From assembly GCA_035235625.1 (NCBI GenBank), contig CP141146.1, forward strand, positions 372,001 to 436,000: a stretch of DNA of 64,000 nt. The letters are read 5' to 3'. The notes beneath the pieces were generated by a model. It was not told where the DNA came from and made no database searches. It was given only the letters and a program-made list of their open reading frames with translations. Below, one piece after another: positions 22,366 to 32,811 of the stretch (position 1 is its first letter; each line of letters opens with the position of its first letter). The position numbers and the translations under genes are program-made. Origin of the DNA: Saururus chinensis. Taxonomy: Eukaryota; Streptophyta; Magnoliopsida; Piperales; Saururaceae.

Positions 22366-23105
22366 TCTGGACAGTTTTCCTGGATAGTTCATATTCTGTT
22401 CATTAAGCTTTCTTTCGTGTCCATATTAGTTTCCAACTTGTTTATAACTCCGAAACATTGTCCAAATCATTTTAAAGCATGTCAAAACTATTTTTAATCA
22501 TTCCAAACATCGTCCAAGTACTTCGATAAGCACACTTTACCTACAAAACATAAAATATCATACTTTAGACATGTAGAATATAATTAAAATTCTAACTTGA
22601 TTTAAATACATATCTAAACTACTAATAACTACAAAATTATTAATAATTAAACTAAAGTACTAATATCTATTTTAATCTAAATAAACTATAAATAATACTA
22701 AATTAACCTAATTTATAATAACAAATAAGGTTAAAAGGCATTAAAATAGATATATATTTCATACTTATTAATTACAACCTATACAATGGTCAATTTTGGT
22801 TTTTGAAGCTTCTGGATACTTTTTTTGCAATATGGACAGTTCTATCTAATTAAGTGTCCAAATCATGTTCAGGAAGGTAATTGTTGTTCACTAGACAATC
22901 CATTTTCCTATTCAGTACTATTCTTTGTTTATTAAGCTCTTCTATTCATGTCCATATATATCTCCAACGAATCTACAACTCTAAAAAGTTGTCAAAATCA
23001 CTTTTAAGCATGTCTAGAGTCTTTTAAATTTTTCTAAACATTGTCCACATGCCTTGGGAAGTGTGCAATTACCTAAAACAATTAAACAATCATATTTTCA
23101 AACGT
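22366..23105. repeat. Diverged internal duplication in the Athila-like LTR
   Basis: The order 'tggacagtt', 'ctgttcattaagct', 'tgtccatatta', 'aagcatgtc', 'cattgtcc' at 22366-22600 recurs with many changes at about 22845-23105, giving a ~480-bp spacing. Confidence 0.65.
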
Positions 23106-23330
23106 GTAAGACATATGCAAAACACTAATTTTTTTTAAATATACTCCTAAATAATTAACATCACTCAAATTAACTAATATTTGAATCACACCACTAATAT
23201 TTATCTTAACATAAATAAACCCTAATTAACCATTAATTAAACTAATCATATACTAGAAAATAAGGTAAATAGGCATATAAAATGTATAGAAATCATATGT
23301 ATCATCATAGACAATGGAAGACTACATTAC

Positions 23331-23989
23331 ATAAATTAGGAACTAACATCATAATTTTGTAGGCTAATGTAGAAAATTTACCCAAAAAGTATAGTGGATT
23401 TGTGCAAAATAGTGACGGATTTGGGTAGATTTCAGGCGGCCAACTAATGTCAAAGCTTTAGACGGTAGATGTCGGTAAACGGTGGAGTACAGTGGACAAC
23501 GAAATTCGGTGGGTGGCGGATTGAAGCTTTGGATGGTAGAGTGCGATGCACACACGACTGGCATCGGAGAACCAAAATGGGAGATAAAGAACGGTCACGA
23601 ATGGCTTCTTTTGGAATAACAAAATTAGCTTAAGTTGATTTTGTCCTTCTAAAGGACGAAATCCGCTTAAAAGGCTGCATTATTTAGTAGAGTTGGCTCA
23701 AAGTAGACGAAATCACTCTAAAGAGGATTTTGTCCTTTTGTTGGATTTTGTCCTCGATTTTGTCTATCAAATTTCAAAAGGATGAAATCAACTTAAATAT
23801 AATTTTGACCTTTGGAATGACATAATTGAATTTTTTTTAAAAAAAAGCTACATATGCGCCTTATTAACACCTACTAACACCTATGTGGCTAAAAGTAACA
23901 CTACTTTGAAAAATATTTCTTAAAATATATAATTTAATTAAATTTTTTTTAAAAAATAATATTTAAATAATTATTTCTTTAGAATATAT
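23331..23989. other. Unclassified AT-rich region with short repeats
   Basis: Words such as 'gattttgtcctt' and 'aggacgaaatc' recur in both orientations at 23635-23770, giving a small foldback-rich patch. No gene is seen. Confidence 0.4.
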
Positions 23990-24228
23990 TATTTTACTAA
24001 TGAAAAAATTCTTCCCTATAACAGTTGAATACTCTGTATACTCCGTATAACAAATAGGGCCCCAACAGATTATACGGGTGTCAGGATAGCCGGCCAAAAA
24101 GGATGTGCGAGTAGTTTCAACTTTCCCAATTGTGTGGTATGAGGCGTAGACCGTGAAATGCTCGTCAAGGGCAGCAATGGAGCGAAGCTTGAGGGATTCG
24201 TCGGCGTGGGTCTTGCATCAGCAGCTCC
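23990..24228 (-). CDS. Unidentified coding-like exon or gene remnant
   Basis: From an acceptor-like 'gatgcaag' near 24228 one minus frame stays open for more than 70 codons. The first ~50 codons look protein-like in composition: ADESLKLRSIAALDEHF, then TVYASYHTIGKVETTRTSF and LAGYPDTR. The rest runs into AT-rich DNA. I do not recognise the family. It lies 0.6 kb from the LEA_2/NHL gene in a repeat-poor interval, so it may be an exon of a decayed host gene. Confidence 0.3.
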
Positions 24229-24850
24229 TATTAATTTCCTTTTGTGATGCGTTGAAGTTGTTTCCTAAAGGTGAAGGTCAAAGGTACACTATTTGAATTA
24301 ACCAGATTTTTCTTCTCTCCTTCCCACCCCATTTCTTAAATTGCTTATGCAGAACCAGTCGCAATGATTTCCCATCTCGCTTTTACTAAGTGCGATCTTT
24401 TGCAGCTTAAGAAGGCTATGACTTCGTTTGCTTATTTTGTTTGTGGTTTCGTACCAGTTTTGTTAAACAAATCGGCCACGCAGGTTGAGTGAACTTCCGA
24501 ATGTTGTGATTTGATTAATATACTCGAAACCGTGTTTGTTTGTATGAACAGAGACTAAGGAATATCCTGACTAATTAGCTCGATGTTGTTTTATCGCAAA
24601 TCAAAAGGCATAATTTGCCACATCAGACCTATTTCCGCTTAATCGACATCGGCCGCGATTTCTTCCATGGCCCCTTTTCTTGCTCGAGCATTGACGTTTT
24701 TTTTATCATTAAATTATTTTCTAGCTATTACAAGTGTGCACATTATCTATTGCCAAATTGGAATCGAATGAAGAACGGGAAAAAAATTACGAGAAAAAGA
24801 GATGCAACCTTAAATTTACTTGTAGAGTGTGCAGAGAAGTATGGATGTGA
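24229..24850. other. Intergenic region downstream of the LEA_2/NHL gene
   Basis: About 600 bp with no gene called. The plus frame at 24615-24857 has no recognisable domain and overlaps the 3' end of the neighbouring gene. Confidence 0.45.
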
Positions 24851-25456
24851 TCAGTGAGACCTGGTGCTGCAGTCTGGGTTTATGCTGCTCCCGTTGGAAG
24901 GGAAGAAGCTCAGCTTGCATGATAAGTGAGTCGAGAACTTGACAGAGCCCAGGATTCCCACCTTCCAACTGGTCCTCGCATACCCCTTCAGTAGGAAGGT
25001 GATGCGATCTTGCTTGAGCGAAGCATCAATCTCGTCCCTTGCCCCCTCATCTAAGGGAATCATGGAAGATGGGATGAGGTAGGCGAGGGTGAGCGTGCTG
25101 TTCTTGGGTACGTCGAATGGGTCCGCCCTCAGTTGGGCTATGGCCAGCCCATGGAATCGGAGAACGAAGGTCAAATCATCAAAACTGGCGTGCGCTTTGG
25201 CGTTGTCATTCTCTGCTGTTATGTGGAGGCTCATCTGGGTATCCATTTGCCCGTATTGGTTGTAGTTAAGATTTTCAAGATGAGCGTATGTGATGCTGAT
25301 ATAGGGTGGCTTCGGCCGGATGATTATGTAGCCCACAAATATGACCAGGCCTGCAACTATCACTGCGACCGCCAGGATGGCACACACAATAGCCGCCGTC
25401 CAGACTAACAAACTCGTCGTCTGCTGCTTCGAACCCAGGAGCTTTGGCCTTGGCAT
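24851..25456 (-). CDS. LEA_2 / NDR1-HIN1-like (NHL) membrane protein
   Basis: An intact single-exon frame of 201 codons. NHL proteins are plant membrane-anchored LEA_2 proteins, several linked to defence and stress responses. The protein has a short basic N terminus (MPRPKLLGSK), one hydrophobic membrane segment at about residues 16-46, then the family-typical RPKPPYISI stretch. A beta-rich LEA_2 domain follows at about 55-180 (HLENLNYNQY, LHITAENDN, LTLAYLIPSSMIPLDEGARDE). The C terminus has SCKLSFFPSNG, with the late cysteine usual in this family. Length fits relatives of about 200-260 residues. The start is the first ATG of the frame and precedes the membrane segment. A more specific family member cannot be named from sequence alone. 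No clear TATA box was found upstream. Confidence 0.88.
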   Translation of the reverse strand: MPRPKLLGSKQQTTSLLVWTAAIVCAILAVAVIVAGLVIFVGYIIIRPKPPYISITYAHLENLNYNQYGQMDTQMSLHITAENDNAKAHASFDDLTFVLRFHGLAIAQLRADPFDVPKNSTLTLAYLIPSSMIPLDEGARDEIDASLKQDRITFLLKGYARTSWKVGILGSVKFSTHLSCKLSFFPSNGSSINPDCSTRSH

Positions 25457-26194
25457 CAGGAACTAAATGGCTTACCGTTTCCCGTATCCTACCAAAGATC
25501 AACATCCAGAGGTGTTTTTTCCCTGGCTCCTTCTCTCCTCGTGTTCCGAGCGACTTATCATCTTTGGTTGCTTGGCGAGGACAGCCAATGAGGGAACTAA
25601 TGTGAGGGCAAGGTTTTGTATCTTCCTTAACTGGTGAGAAACCGGTACAGATTCTTTTCCATTAAAATAACGTTAGGGACCTGCGTTTGTTTTGGAATCT
25701 AGTTAACTTTTCTCTTGGGTAACGTACAAATCCAAACTGAAAAGCAGGTGCTCGATCTTCTCCTTCTATGTTTCAAAATTCTACGACTTCCCAAATCCCA
25801 AGGATTCTCTTAATCAACATGCCCACCTATATTACGTTTTCGCGGGGCAATTAAATGTTCCTTTTCCATGTAGATTTGTTGTTGGCCATACAGTGTGGCC
25901 CCTCTTCTCTCATTTCTTTGTTAATTTCGGTGAATGCTTTTAGCAAATTCATATGTTGTGACTTGGCCTAACCTTGCTTGTCTACCCTTGTATTTATAGA
26001 TTATTTGTGGGCATCCTCTGACAATATGATGCCAGAAACTTTAAAGGCTATTGAATTTGGGATGCATGATGGATAAAAAATATGCTTGTCTTCATCATAC
26101 ATAGTTTATACGCGTTAAGCTAAAATCCCCTGACGTTAATTAAGCAAATATTGCTGCATTACTGGTGTGCTTGTAGATATCATATACAATGCGG
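25457..26194. other. Intergenic region between LEA_2/NHL gene and DUF1005 remnant
   Basis: Divergent upstream interval of about 740 bp that probably holds the LEA_2/NHL promoter. No core promoter element stands out and no gene is seen. Confidence 0.45.
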
Positions 26195-27260
26195 ATGGAG
26201 CCCCGAACATTTATCCGGATTTCAATTGGTTCTCTCGGGCTAAGAATCTCCATAGCATCTTCAAAGGCCGTGCAGGTAAGAATTCATATTTCTAGTTCTC
26301 CATGCTGCTCAGGCGAGTTTCGGCCCCTAGGATTTTCACACGGTATCTTCCCCTGAAGCTGTTCCAGAGCCGCAGAACATAGCTGCAACCTGCTACCTCG
26401 ACAAATCTGATGTAAGAGCGTCGCTAGCACCTGGCTGTTTCCAATCTCGTCGCGCTTACCTTGAAGTTTTGGTTTTTACCGGAAATCCGGAATCACATTG
26501 TGGGGTCAGCAGTAGGACACAGCAGATAGGAACTATAAAGTTGCAAATAGGTCCAGAATGGGGAGAAGAGAAGCCTTTGCTGCTTCATGGTGGTTGGATC
26601 AACATAAGGGTGAAGCTAGACCCTGACCCGAGATATGCATTGAGTCCTCAAATAGTCCAATCCGAAGCGCCATCAAACAGCCTATATTCAGCTGCAAGTT
26701 TAGTTAAGATCGTCGGTGAGGCCTCCTGGCTTGCTAGTATGCTGTTTTCTTTGCAAGCAACATCTGCATCATTATCTTAGGGCTTCGCTATTTTCATAAC
26801 TCATTATTAATTATACCCTCCTTCTTACATTAATAGCTATATTCATAAAATTAATAGTTTTTATTGAATAGTAAAACCCATATTTAAAAGAAAGAAAAAT
26901 AAGCAATACTCTTTTTTAAGAACTCTACTTAGATTTAACAAAATGGAGTGATTAATATGGAATAATTATTTTTTTTGCCAAATGGAGTTTTTAATTTAGG
27001 ATAGATGGAGTATGTTTTATCGTGTGCAATAGTCATTGCCTATTCTTTCAATCAACAATAATGCATCTCAGCCATACCCATCAATCAATTACTGGTTGAA
27101 CGCCACTAGTTGTAGCCAAAAGGCACTTAAAAGAAGAGAAAGGAAAAGGTGGAGGGTGCTGATCCATTACTTGTTGGGATCGGCAATGGCCATTGCCTTT
27201 ATGACCACACCCTTTGTGCTATTGGCAATTCAGGAGTCTATGATTGGGTTGTACAATCTA
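26195..27260 (+). pseudogene. DUF1005-family gene, decayed
   Basis: DUF1005 proteins are plant proteins of unknown function. A first exon 26195-26275 encodes MEPRTFIRISIGSLGLRI, the family-typical N terminus, and ends at CAG/GTAAG. A short intron ends near 26312. The next part has a TAG at 26328, then AACYLDKSDV, LAPGCFQSRRAYLEVLVFTG and HCGV. Further on are QQIGTIKLQIGPEWGEEKP, LLLHGGWINI and VKLDPDPRY...LSPQIVQ, before the frame diverges and stops at 26780. After a MITE-like insertion, 27087-27230 encodes RRERKRWRVLIHYLLGSA followed by FMTTPFV, matching the family's RRERKGWKV...GSAVAAAFMTTPFV region. Missing middle sequence, the stop and the insertions make this non-functional. A second MITE begins at 27268 where the C terminus should continue. 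Confidence 0.8.
26814..27011. mobile_element. Stowaway-like MITE, degenerate
   Basis: The left end TACCCTCCTTCTTACATTAA and the reverse complement of the right end TACTCCATCTATCCTAAATT are similar, flanked by TA, and enclose about 200 bp of AT-rich DNA. This fits a Tc1/mariner-type MITE (TA duplication), but the ends have many mismatches. Confidence 0.5.
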
Positions 27261-27267
27261 CCCCTTA

Positions 27268-27876
27268 GGGTCTGTTTGAATTGGTGAAAAATGGGGGAAA
27301 GAAAAAGAATCTTTTTAAATTTTTTTTTTTAATTTTCATTGTTTGGTGCAACGGAAAAAAAAATTTATAGTGAAAAGTAAGAGAAAATAGAAGAAAATTT
27401 AGTTAACAAAATTTTTACCTATTAACCCATGAATTTTAGGAGAAAATTATTGTACTAAATACTTATGTCTTCTGCTACTACCATCGCCAATGTCACCGCC
27501 ACCATCATCTCCGCCACTGCCACCACCACCATCGCCACCGCCACCACCACTGATACTGTTGCTGCCACTACCATCATCGTTGCCACCACCACCACCATTA
27601 TTGTCACCACTACAACTGCCACCGCCACAACCGCCACCACCACCACCATCACCACTACCACCACTGCCACTACCACTATCGCTACTACCACTACCACTAT
27701 CACGATTACCACTACCACCACCGTCGCTACCACCACTGTCACTGTCAATTTTCTCTAATATTATTTGTGTAACCAAACAGTAAAAAATATTTATGAATCT
27801 CCTAGTTTCTCTTTCACCTGGATTTATTTTTTTTCTCTTTGCCTTTCTCCCTGTTTTCACCAATCTAAACAGACCC
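27268..27876. mobile_element. 609-bp MITE with 23-bp inverted ends
   Basis: The left end (27268-27290) starts GGGTCTGTTTGAATTGGTG. The right end (27854-27876), reverse complemented, starts GGGTCTGTTTAGATTGGTG. The two arms match at 21 of 23 positions. GGGTCTGTTT ends are typical of Tourist / PIF-Harbinger MITEs, though the flanking TTA and ATA are not a perfect duplication. The centre carries a CCA/CCG-type microsatellite. Confidence 0.75.
27470..27745. repeat. Imperfect CCA-type trinucleotide microsatellite
   Basis: About 270 bp of imperfect (CCACCA/CCACTG/CCGCCA) repeats lie inside the 609-bp MITE. Frames on both strands here (poly-Thr, poly-Pro, poly-Gly/Ser, poly-Val) are repeat translations, not genes. 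Confidence 0.9.
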
Positions 27877-28566
27877 ATAGTGGTTGGTTGATCGTGCTTC
27901 TTGACATAGGGTGACCGTTTAATAGAAACCACTATCTTTTTAGATGTAGCTATAACTATAAGACGGAGAAAGTACAACAAATAGCAATATATTATGAACA
28001 ATAATGTTGATTAAAAAGTATGGAAATACATTAAGAAATTTTATATATTAACCTTCGAGGTAAAAACCTCGGGATGTTGAACATGATCCTTCACCCTAAT
28101 GTCCCTTTGATATCAGATCAAACACAATAAAATAGAAGTTTAGAATTATTTCAGTCGGTTTTGAGTTTTGATCTACTTTGTAGATGATGATTCTCTTTTC
28201 CACCAAACTAAAGTTTTTCTTCCATATTGTTCAACAAAAAATGAGTGAGAGGAGAGCCAATCCTTGTTGAGGACAAAGATTTGAGAGAGTTCTATAATAT
28301 ATGTTGATGGATTTACGAATGGAACAATAATAACATTCTATGTGTTGATGGGCACGCTGATGAAACTGTAATGTCACTATCGGTAAGGTTTGATGTATCA
28401 GTAACATGGGAATCGATTTACATACGGTTGCAATATTGTGAATAAAGCGATTTTCAGTAGTTTTAGAGTTGGTCACGTACCAAAATTCAATTCTTAAACT
28501 TCCTTATAAATACATTTGACAAATCTTTGACTCAAATGGTACAAACTCTCTGACTTTACTGGAGAA
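27877..28566. other. Unclassified region, possibly the distal part of LTR-H
   Basis: If LTR-D inserted into LTR-H, the H sequence should continue here. I see no convincing terminal motif and no gene. A Stowaway-like 'ggagaaagtac' end is near 27965-27975 without a found partner. Confidence 0.3.
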
Positions 28567-28571
28567 CAGTG

Positions 28572-30251
28572 GTATAAGGCACACAAGGAAGTAAGAAAGA
28601 ATTTATGAAGATTTTTTTGTCATTTTGATTCGGAGGTCGGATTGCTAATTTTAACCTATGATATTAAGACAAGAAAATTATGTTTGGTGAACATTTGTAT
28701 GTAATGTGCATACTATGGTTGAATTAAATTCAGAATTTATTTTTATGCTATGTTATTCTTGAATATCAAAATTTGTATTTGAATACTTGTGTTAAGTAGC
28801 AAGTCATACTTTTATTCTCCATATGTGATAAATCATTGTTGAATCTAATGAATTATATGATTAGATTTCATGAAATGTAGTTATTATAGTGATTATAGAA
28901 AGATTTTGTAACTTTTTTTTCGTCACACTATTGATGCAGAAGGAAAGTGATGAAATAGTGTTGGTGAACCGATGATTACATTAGTGACTTATTGGTAGCT
29001 GACCAATAATGATGTTGACGTGTAGATGAGAATAAATTTTCTCTTTCATTCCACTATTTATAAGGGGGTTTGACACGTCAATGTTTCCACTAATGGTTTG
29101 TTGGTGTTGGGTATTTTTTAGAAGAATTATTATGAATATTAAGCTATTATTAAGAGTCTTAATGATATGTTAATTTCTGCATAAAGTTGTTATGTGTGAT
29201 GATGTATGTATATTTGTGATAAACATCCTTTTAATAGATCGTACCCAAGACTGATGTCTTTTGGTATTTGAGGTTAGAGGAACCATAAATGTCTTGGCTT
29301 CATAAGTGAGTATTTAGCCATGTCAATGATAAAGTTTGGTGAGAAAAAAAACTAAAGTCTTCTAGTTCTCTAAGAACAAGAGTTATGTAGAACTGTTTCC
29401 ATGGCTAAGGAGTTATGTTCAAATAGACTAAAGCATTAAAAGATTGCTGGTTTTGCGCAACATAATATAAGAGGTTTCAGTTATTATAGAAGTCGGAACA
29501 TCAACCACTTGGGTTTATAAGCCCTTTTGGGCCTTTGCTTCATAACGTGGATGAGGTGGGCAAACTTTAGAGTATTCAAAGTCGAATATCGTGTCATAGA
29601 GAACCTATAACTCTCACTTAAGAAGTTAGAGACTTCTAATTGATTGTCATGTTATATTGAAAATGATTGAAGATGCATACTTATTTATGATGCTTTTGAT
29701 GATTGAAGTATGATGTACTTGTTAATGACTTTGCACTATATCTTCTCTTTGGAATGTAATTAAGATATGATTTTTAAAGTATTATAGTTCTTGTCTAGCT
29801 ATCCCACGGGGTATATTTGTATACTCAGCATTCGATGTTGATGCAGGTTCTCTAGAGGAATAGTAGGTGGGACACGTGTGAATGAATGATATGAAGATCC
29901 TAGATATATATAGGATTTATTTCCTCAACTTATTTGTAATTTCTAGTTGATGCGTGTAATTCAAAAGACATAGGCAGGGAGTGCCAATTACTTATAGTTA
30001 TGTGTATGACGTTGATTGGTATGTACACGAGCAAGACCTTGTGAGATTTAGTTGTAATTTTTATTATATCATATATATATATATATATATATATTTAAAG
30101 ATATGATAGTTGATTATCCTTATGTTCGAATATGAGTCAGTCACACCTTGAAAGACATATTTGTTGAAGGATTGACAAATGATTTTATACATAAAAAAGT
30201 TCTACTAGATTTCATTTAGAAAATGAATTTGAGAAAATTTAGGGTGTGACA
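28572..30251 (+). mobile_element. LTR-D, solo LTR (nested)
   Basis: Ends GGGTGTGACA at 30251; the left end (GTATAAGGCACAC, missing the leading T) is set by a CAGTG 5-mer at 28567-28571. The matching CAGTG lies at 31901-31905, immediately after LTR-D once LTR-C is removed. A TATA-type box (CTATTTATAAGGGGG) near 29052 sets the sense strand as plus. No coding domain is present. An AT microsatellite lies at about 30066-30094. Confidence 0.6.
30066..30094. repeat. AT dinucleotide microsatellite
   Basis: About 14 uninterrupted AT units inside LTR-D. Confidence 0.9.
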
Positions 30252-30252
30252 T

Positions 30253-31896
30253 TATAACGACCACCCATTTTTGTATAATATAATATAAAATAATATTTAA
30301 TATGCATAATTAGTATGTAATCGTGCATAACGGCCATTAACGAGAAACAACCAAAAATTTTAATAGAATATGTCGGAGTAAGTGCACAACCAAAAATTTT
30401 AAAATATATTAACAAAAGTTTATAACATAAACATAATGTACATACCAAAGTTTATTGTACATAGAATTAGTAGTTATACCAAAAATAATTATCCTAGCAC
30501 ATCGTGCCTTTACATATTTGTCATATATTTTTATATTGACATAACAAATACACAACTATTTAAAAGATATTTTCTTCATTCACTTCTCCCATTGTCGCAT
30601 CACCTGCAAAGTCTGGAGGGGTGTGAGTATATTTATACTTAGTAGGATTATTTAAAATCTAAAAAAAATGGTAAACAAAATATTTTAAAAATCAATCAAA
30701 ACAAATTCATAAATTCGATCATATCCACAAGCCCCGATACCCAACAACCTACCTCTGCGCTCATGGGGCCACTAAGGGAAGGAGTTTCCCCATAATGCTC
30801 CACCCTATGCACGCCACTAGTCAAATATTTTCTCGGCGGGCATCAAAACAGTGTACGACACTACACTACTTGGTGGGTACAAAAACAATTCATATCGATA
30901 TATGTAGCAAAAATCCAACCAACGTTATACTTATATGTTAATCAAACACTTCAAGAGAAACTGACTCCGATCAGAAAAACAGTTATTTAGACTTTAAAAT
31001 GCCCTACTTTAACCTTGGGTAAAGGATGCATAAATATAAAATCTTTAGATGATAAAAATAACCCCACCACAGTGTTTAGCACGATCACTTTAGTGGAGAA
31101 TGCCCTTTGAACAAGTAGAATCAGACTTGAAACAACCAGAAACAGTATAAATAGGATGTGGAGAAAATGAGGAGGAAGATAAAGTTTTCACGATCTTAGA
31201 GAGGTCGGCTTAAGAAAATAACTCTTCCATTGTGAAGAACGCCCTCGATTTAGTAGGAAACGGTTTTTGAACAGGTTAAAACGGACGTAAAATGGCTCAG
31301 AAGTGAAGAAAATTAGAAGAGAATGTAGAATTGGGGGTGAAAACCAATTTTCTCCCCCTCGTCCCCTTGTATAGGCAGCAGCACTGCCCGGAGGGCATTG
31401 CCCCGCCGCCATTTTTGGTGGTGCCGCCAAAAATGGTGGCGTGAATGCACGTCAGCACTTTCGTCACCCACCCGAATGCGCGTCCGCGCCTTCGCTTCGC
31501 ACAGCATGCGCGCGATTGTTCGTGTGTGCGATTTATTTTTTAACTTTAAAACTTAAAACTGTCATAAATATTTACCCAGATCTCCGTTTTGCGCATTTTT
31601 AGTGCCGTTGGATTCATATTGACGAGCCCTACGAAACCACGATACTTATTAATATGTTTACCCATATTTTACAAGTGAGTCCCATTAATTATGCACACTT
31701 CTCGAGGTCATAATTTTTACTCCTGGCCTCTGATTTATATGGTTTTAACTCGTTATGCTCGTTTCTTCGAGCTCTACCATAATATTATAAAATATTACCA
31801 CATAAAATCTTTAACTAATAAAAAAATTATTAAAAGCTCTAAAATTATCTTTGTTAAAGACTAAAATTTTTTACTGTGAATTTTTGAGTCATTACA
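30253..31896 (-). mobile_element. LTR-C, solo LTR (nested at the edge of LTR-D)
   Basis: On plus it starts TATAACGACC and ends GAGTCATTACA. Flanking 5-mers are GACAT (30248-30252) and GACAC (31897-31901), a 4/5 target duplication that shares the last four bases of LTR-D. The sense strand is minus (start TGTAATGACTC). A TATA-type box (CCTATACAAGGGG on minus) lies near 31362-31374. It shares leader words with LTR-E (CCTACTAAATCGAG on minus). No internal domain. Confidence 0.7.
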
Positions 31897-32811
31897 GACA
31901 CAGTGGGTAAAGCCTCCCCTTGTATTAGGATGTTTCTTCCTTAAGGTCTCGGAAGCAATGGTTAAGCCTCCCCTTGCCCTGGGATCTCTTTACTTAGGTG
32001 TTTGAAGGCTATGGGCAAAACTTATCCTCTCCATAGGACTTTTCCCTCATTGGGATTGTTAACTCTTGAAAAGGACCCCCCATGGTGTAGAACACCATAG
32101 ATTTATCTAAGTTTGCCTTTTGGATAGGGCAAAACGGGTTTGAAATGGCTCCAAAATGAGGAAGAGAAGGTTTGGAGATGAGAAAAATCAAGAGGAAGAT
32201 GAGAAAGTTGTGAAAAAAGGTGGAAGTCTGCCCCCCTCTTATAAGGGAGTGGAGCTGTAGGATGCATGCCACATGGCACAAATTTGTGAACTATGTATGC
32301 TAAATGAAGCCACACATCGTGCATGGTGTAACACATTTTTTTCGCACCCATGCGAATCTCAAGGTCTCTCAATGTGCATTGTGTCAGACACAATTGATGT
32401 TGCGATGCTACGTCAACTTGCTGATGTAATAATTCTAAAAGAATTTTTGAAAATTCAAATCAGATTAAAAAATTTAAACTACTATAACTCCCTACCCCGG
32501 GCTGAGATCTGCGTATTCTTAGTACTATTTGACTCGTATCAATGAGCCCTATGTAATAAGACATGTAAGGGTAGGTATCTCAAATTTTGAAAGTTTATTG
32601 AGGCTGTAGCCTATGATTTTGACATTCGTTTAATGTGTTGTTAGGCTCGATACGCTTGTATCTCATAACCCTATTAAAGACTTAAAAGCTTCTTTAAAAG
32701 AATAAAGCTAAAAAAAGTTTTAAACTTGAGAAAAATAGTTACTTGGCCCAAAAACTCAATGTGGCCCAAAATTTATTTTTTTAAAACTTTAGAAAATTCT
32801 GAGTCTTTGCA
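31897..32811 (-). mobile_element. LTR-H, 5' part (sense minus), interrupted by LTR-D and LTR-C
   Basis: Reading minus from 32811 the sequence starts TGCAAAGACTCAGAATTTTC, close to the LTR-C start TGTAATGACTCAAAAATTC. It follows the same order of blocks, including a TATA-type box (CCTTATAAGAGGGG on minus) near 32236-32249 and repeated 'aggggaggctt' leader words related to LTR-E. It breaks at 31901-31905 (CAGTG). Confidence 0.6.

Larger units (their letters stand above)
21333..23330 (-). mobile_element. 5' LTR of the Athila-like element
   Basis: Lies directly upstream of the primer site on minus. A TATA box (CCTATAAAAAGAC on minus) is near 22165-22180. A homologous, plus-oriented fragment is at 50420-51446. 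The outer end was not found and about 23330 is an estimate. Inside, 22366-22600 is repeated, diverged, at about 22840-23100. Confidence 0.65.

Noticed and set aside
27447..28001. 184-codon Gly/Ser-rich frame and poly-Thr, poly-Pro and poly-Val frames
   Set aside because: Translations of a CCA-type microsatellite in every frame.
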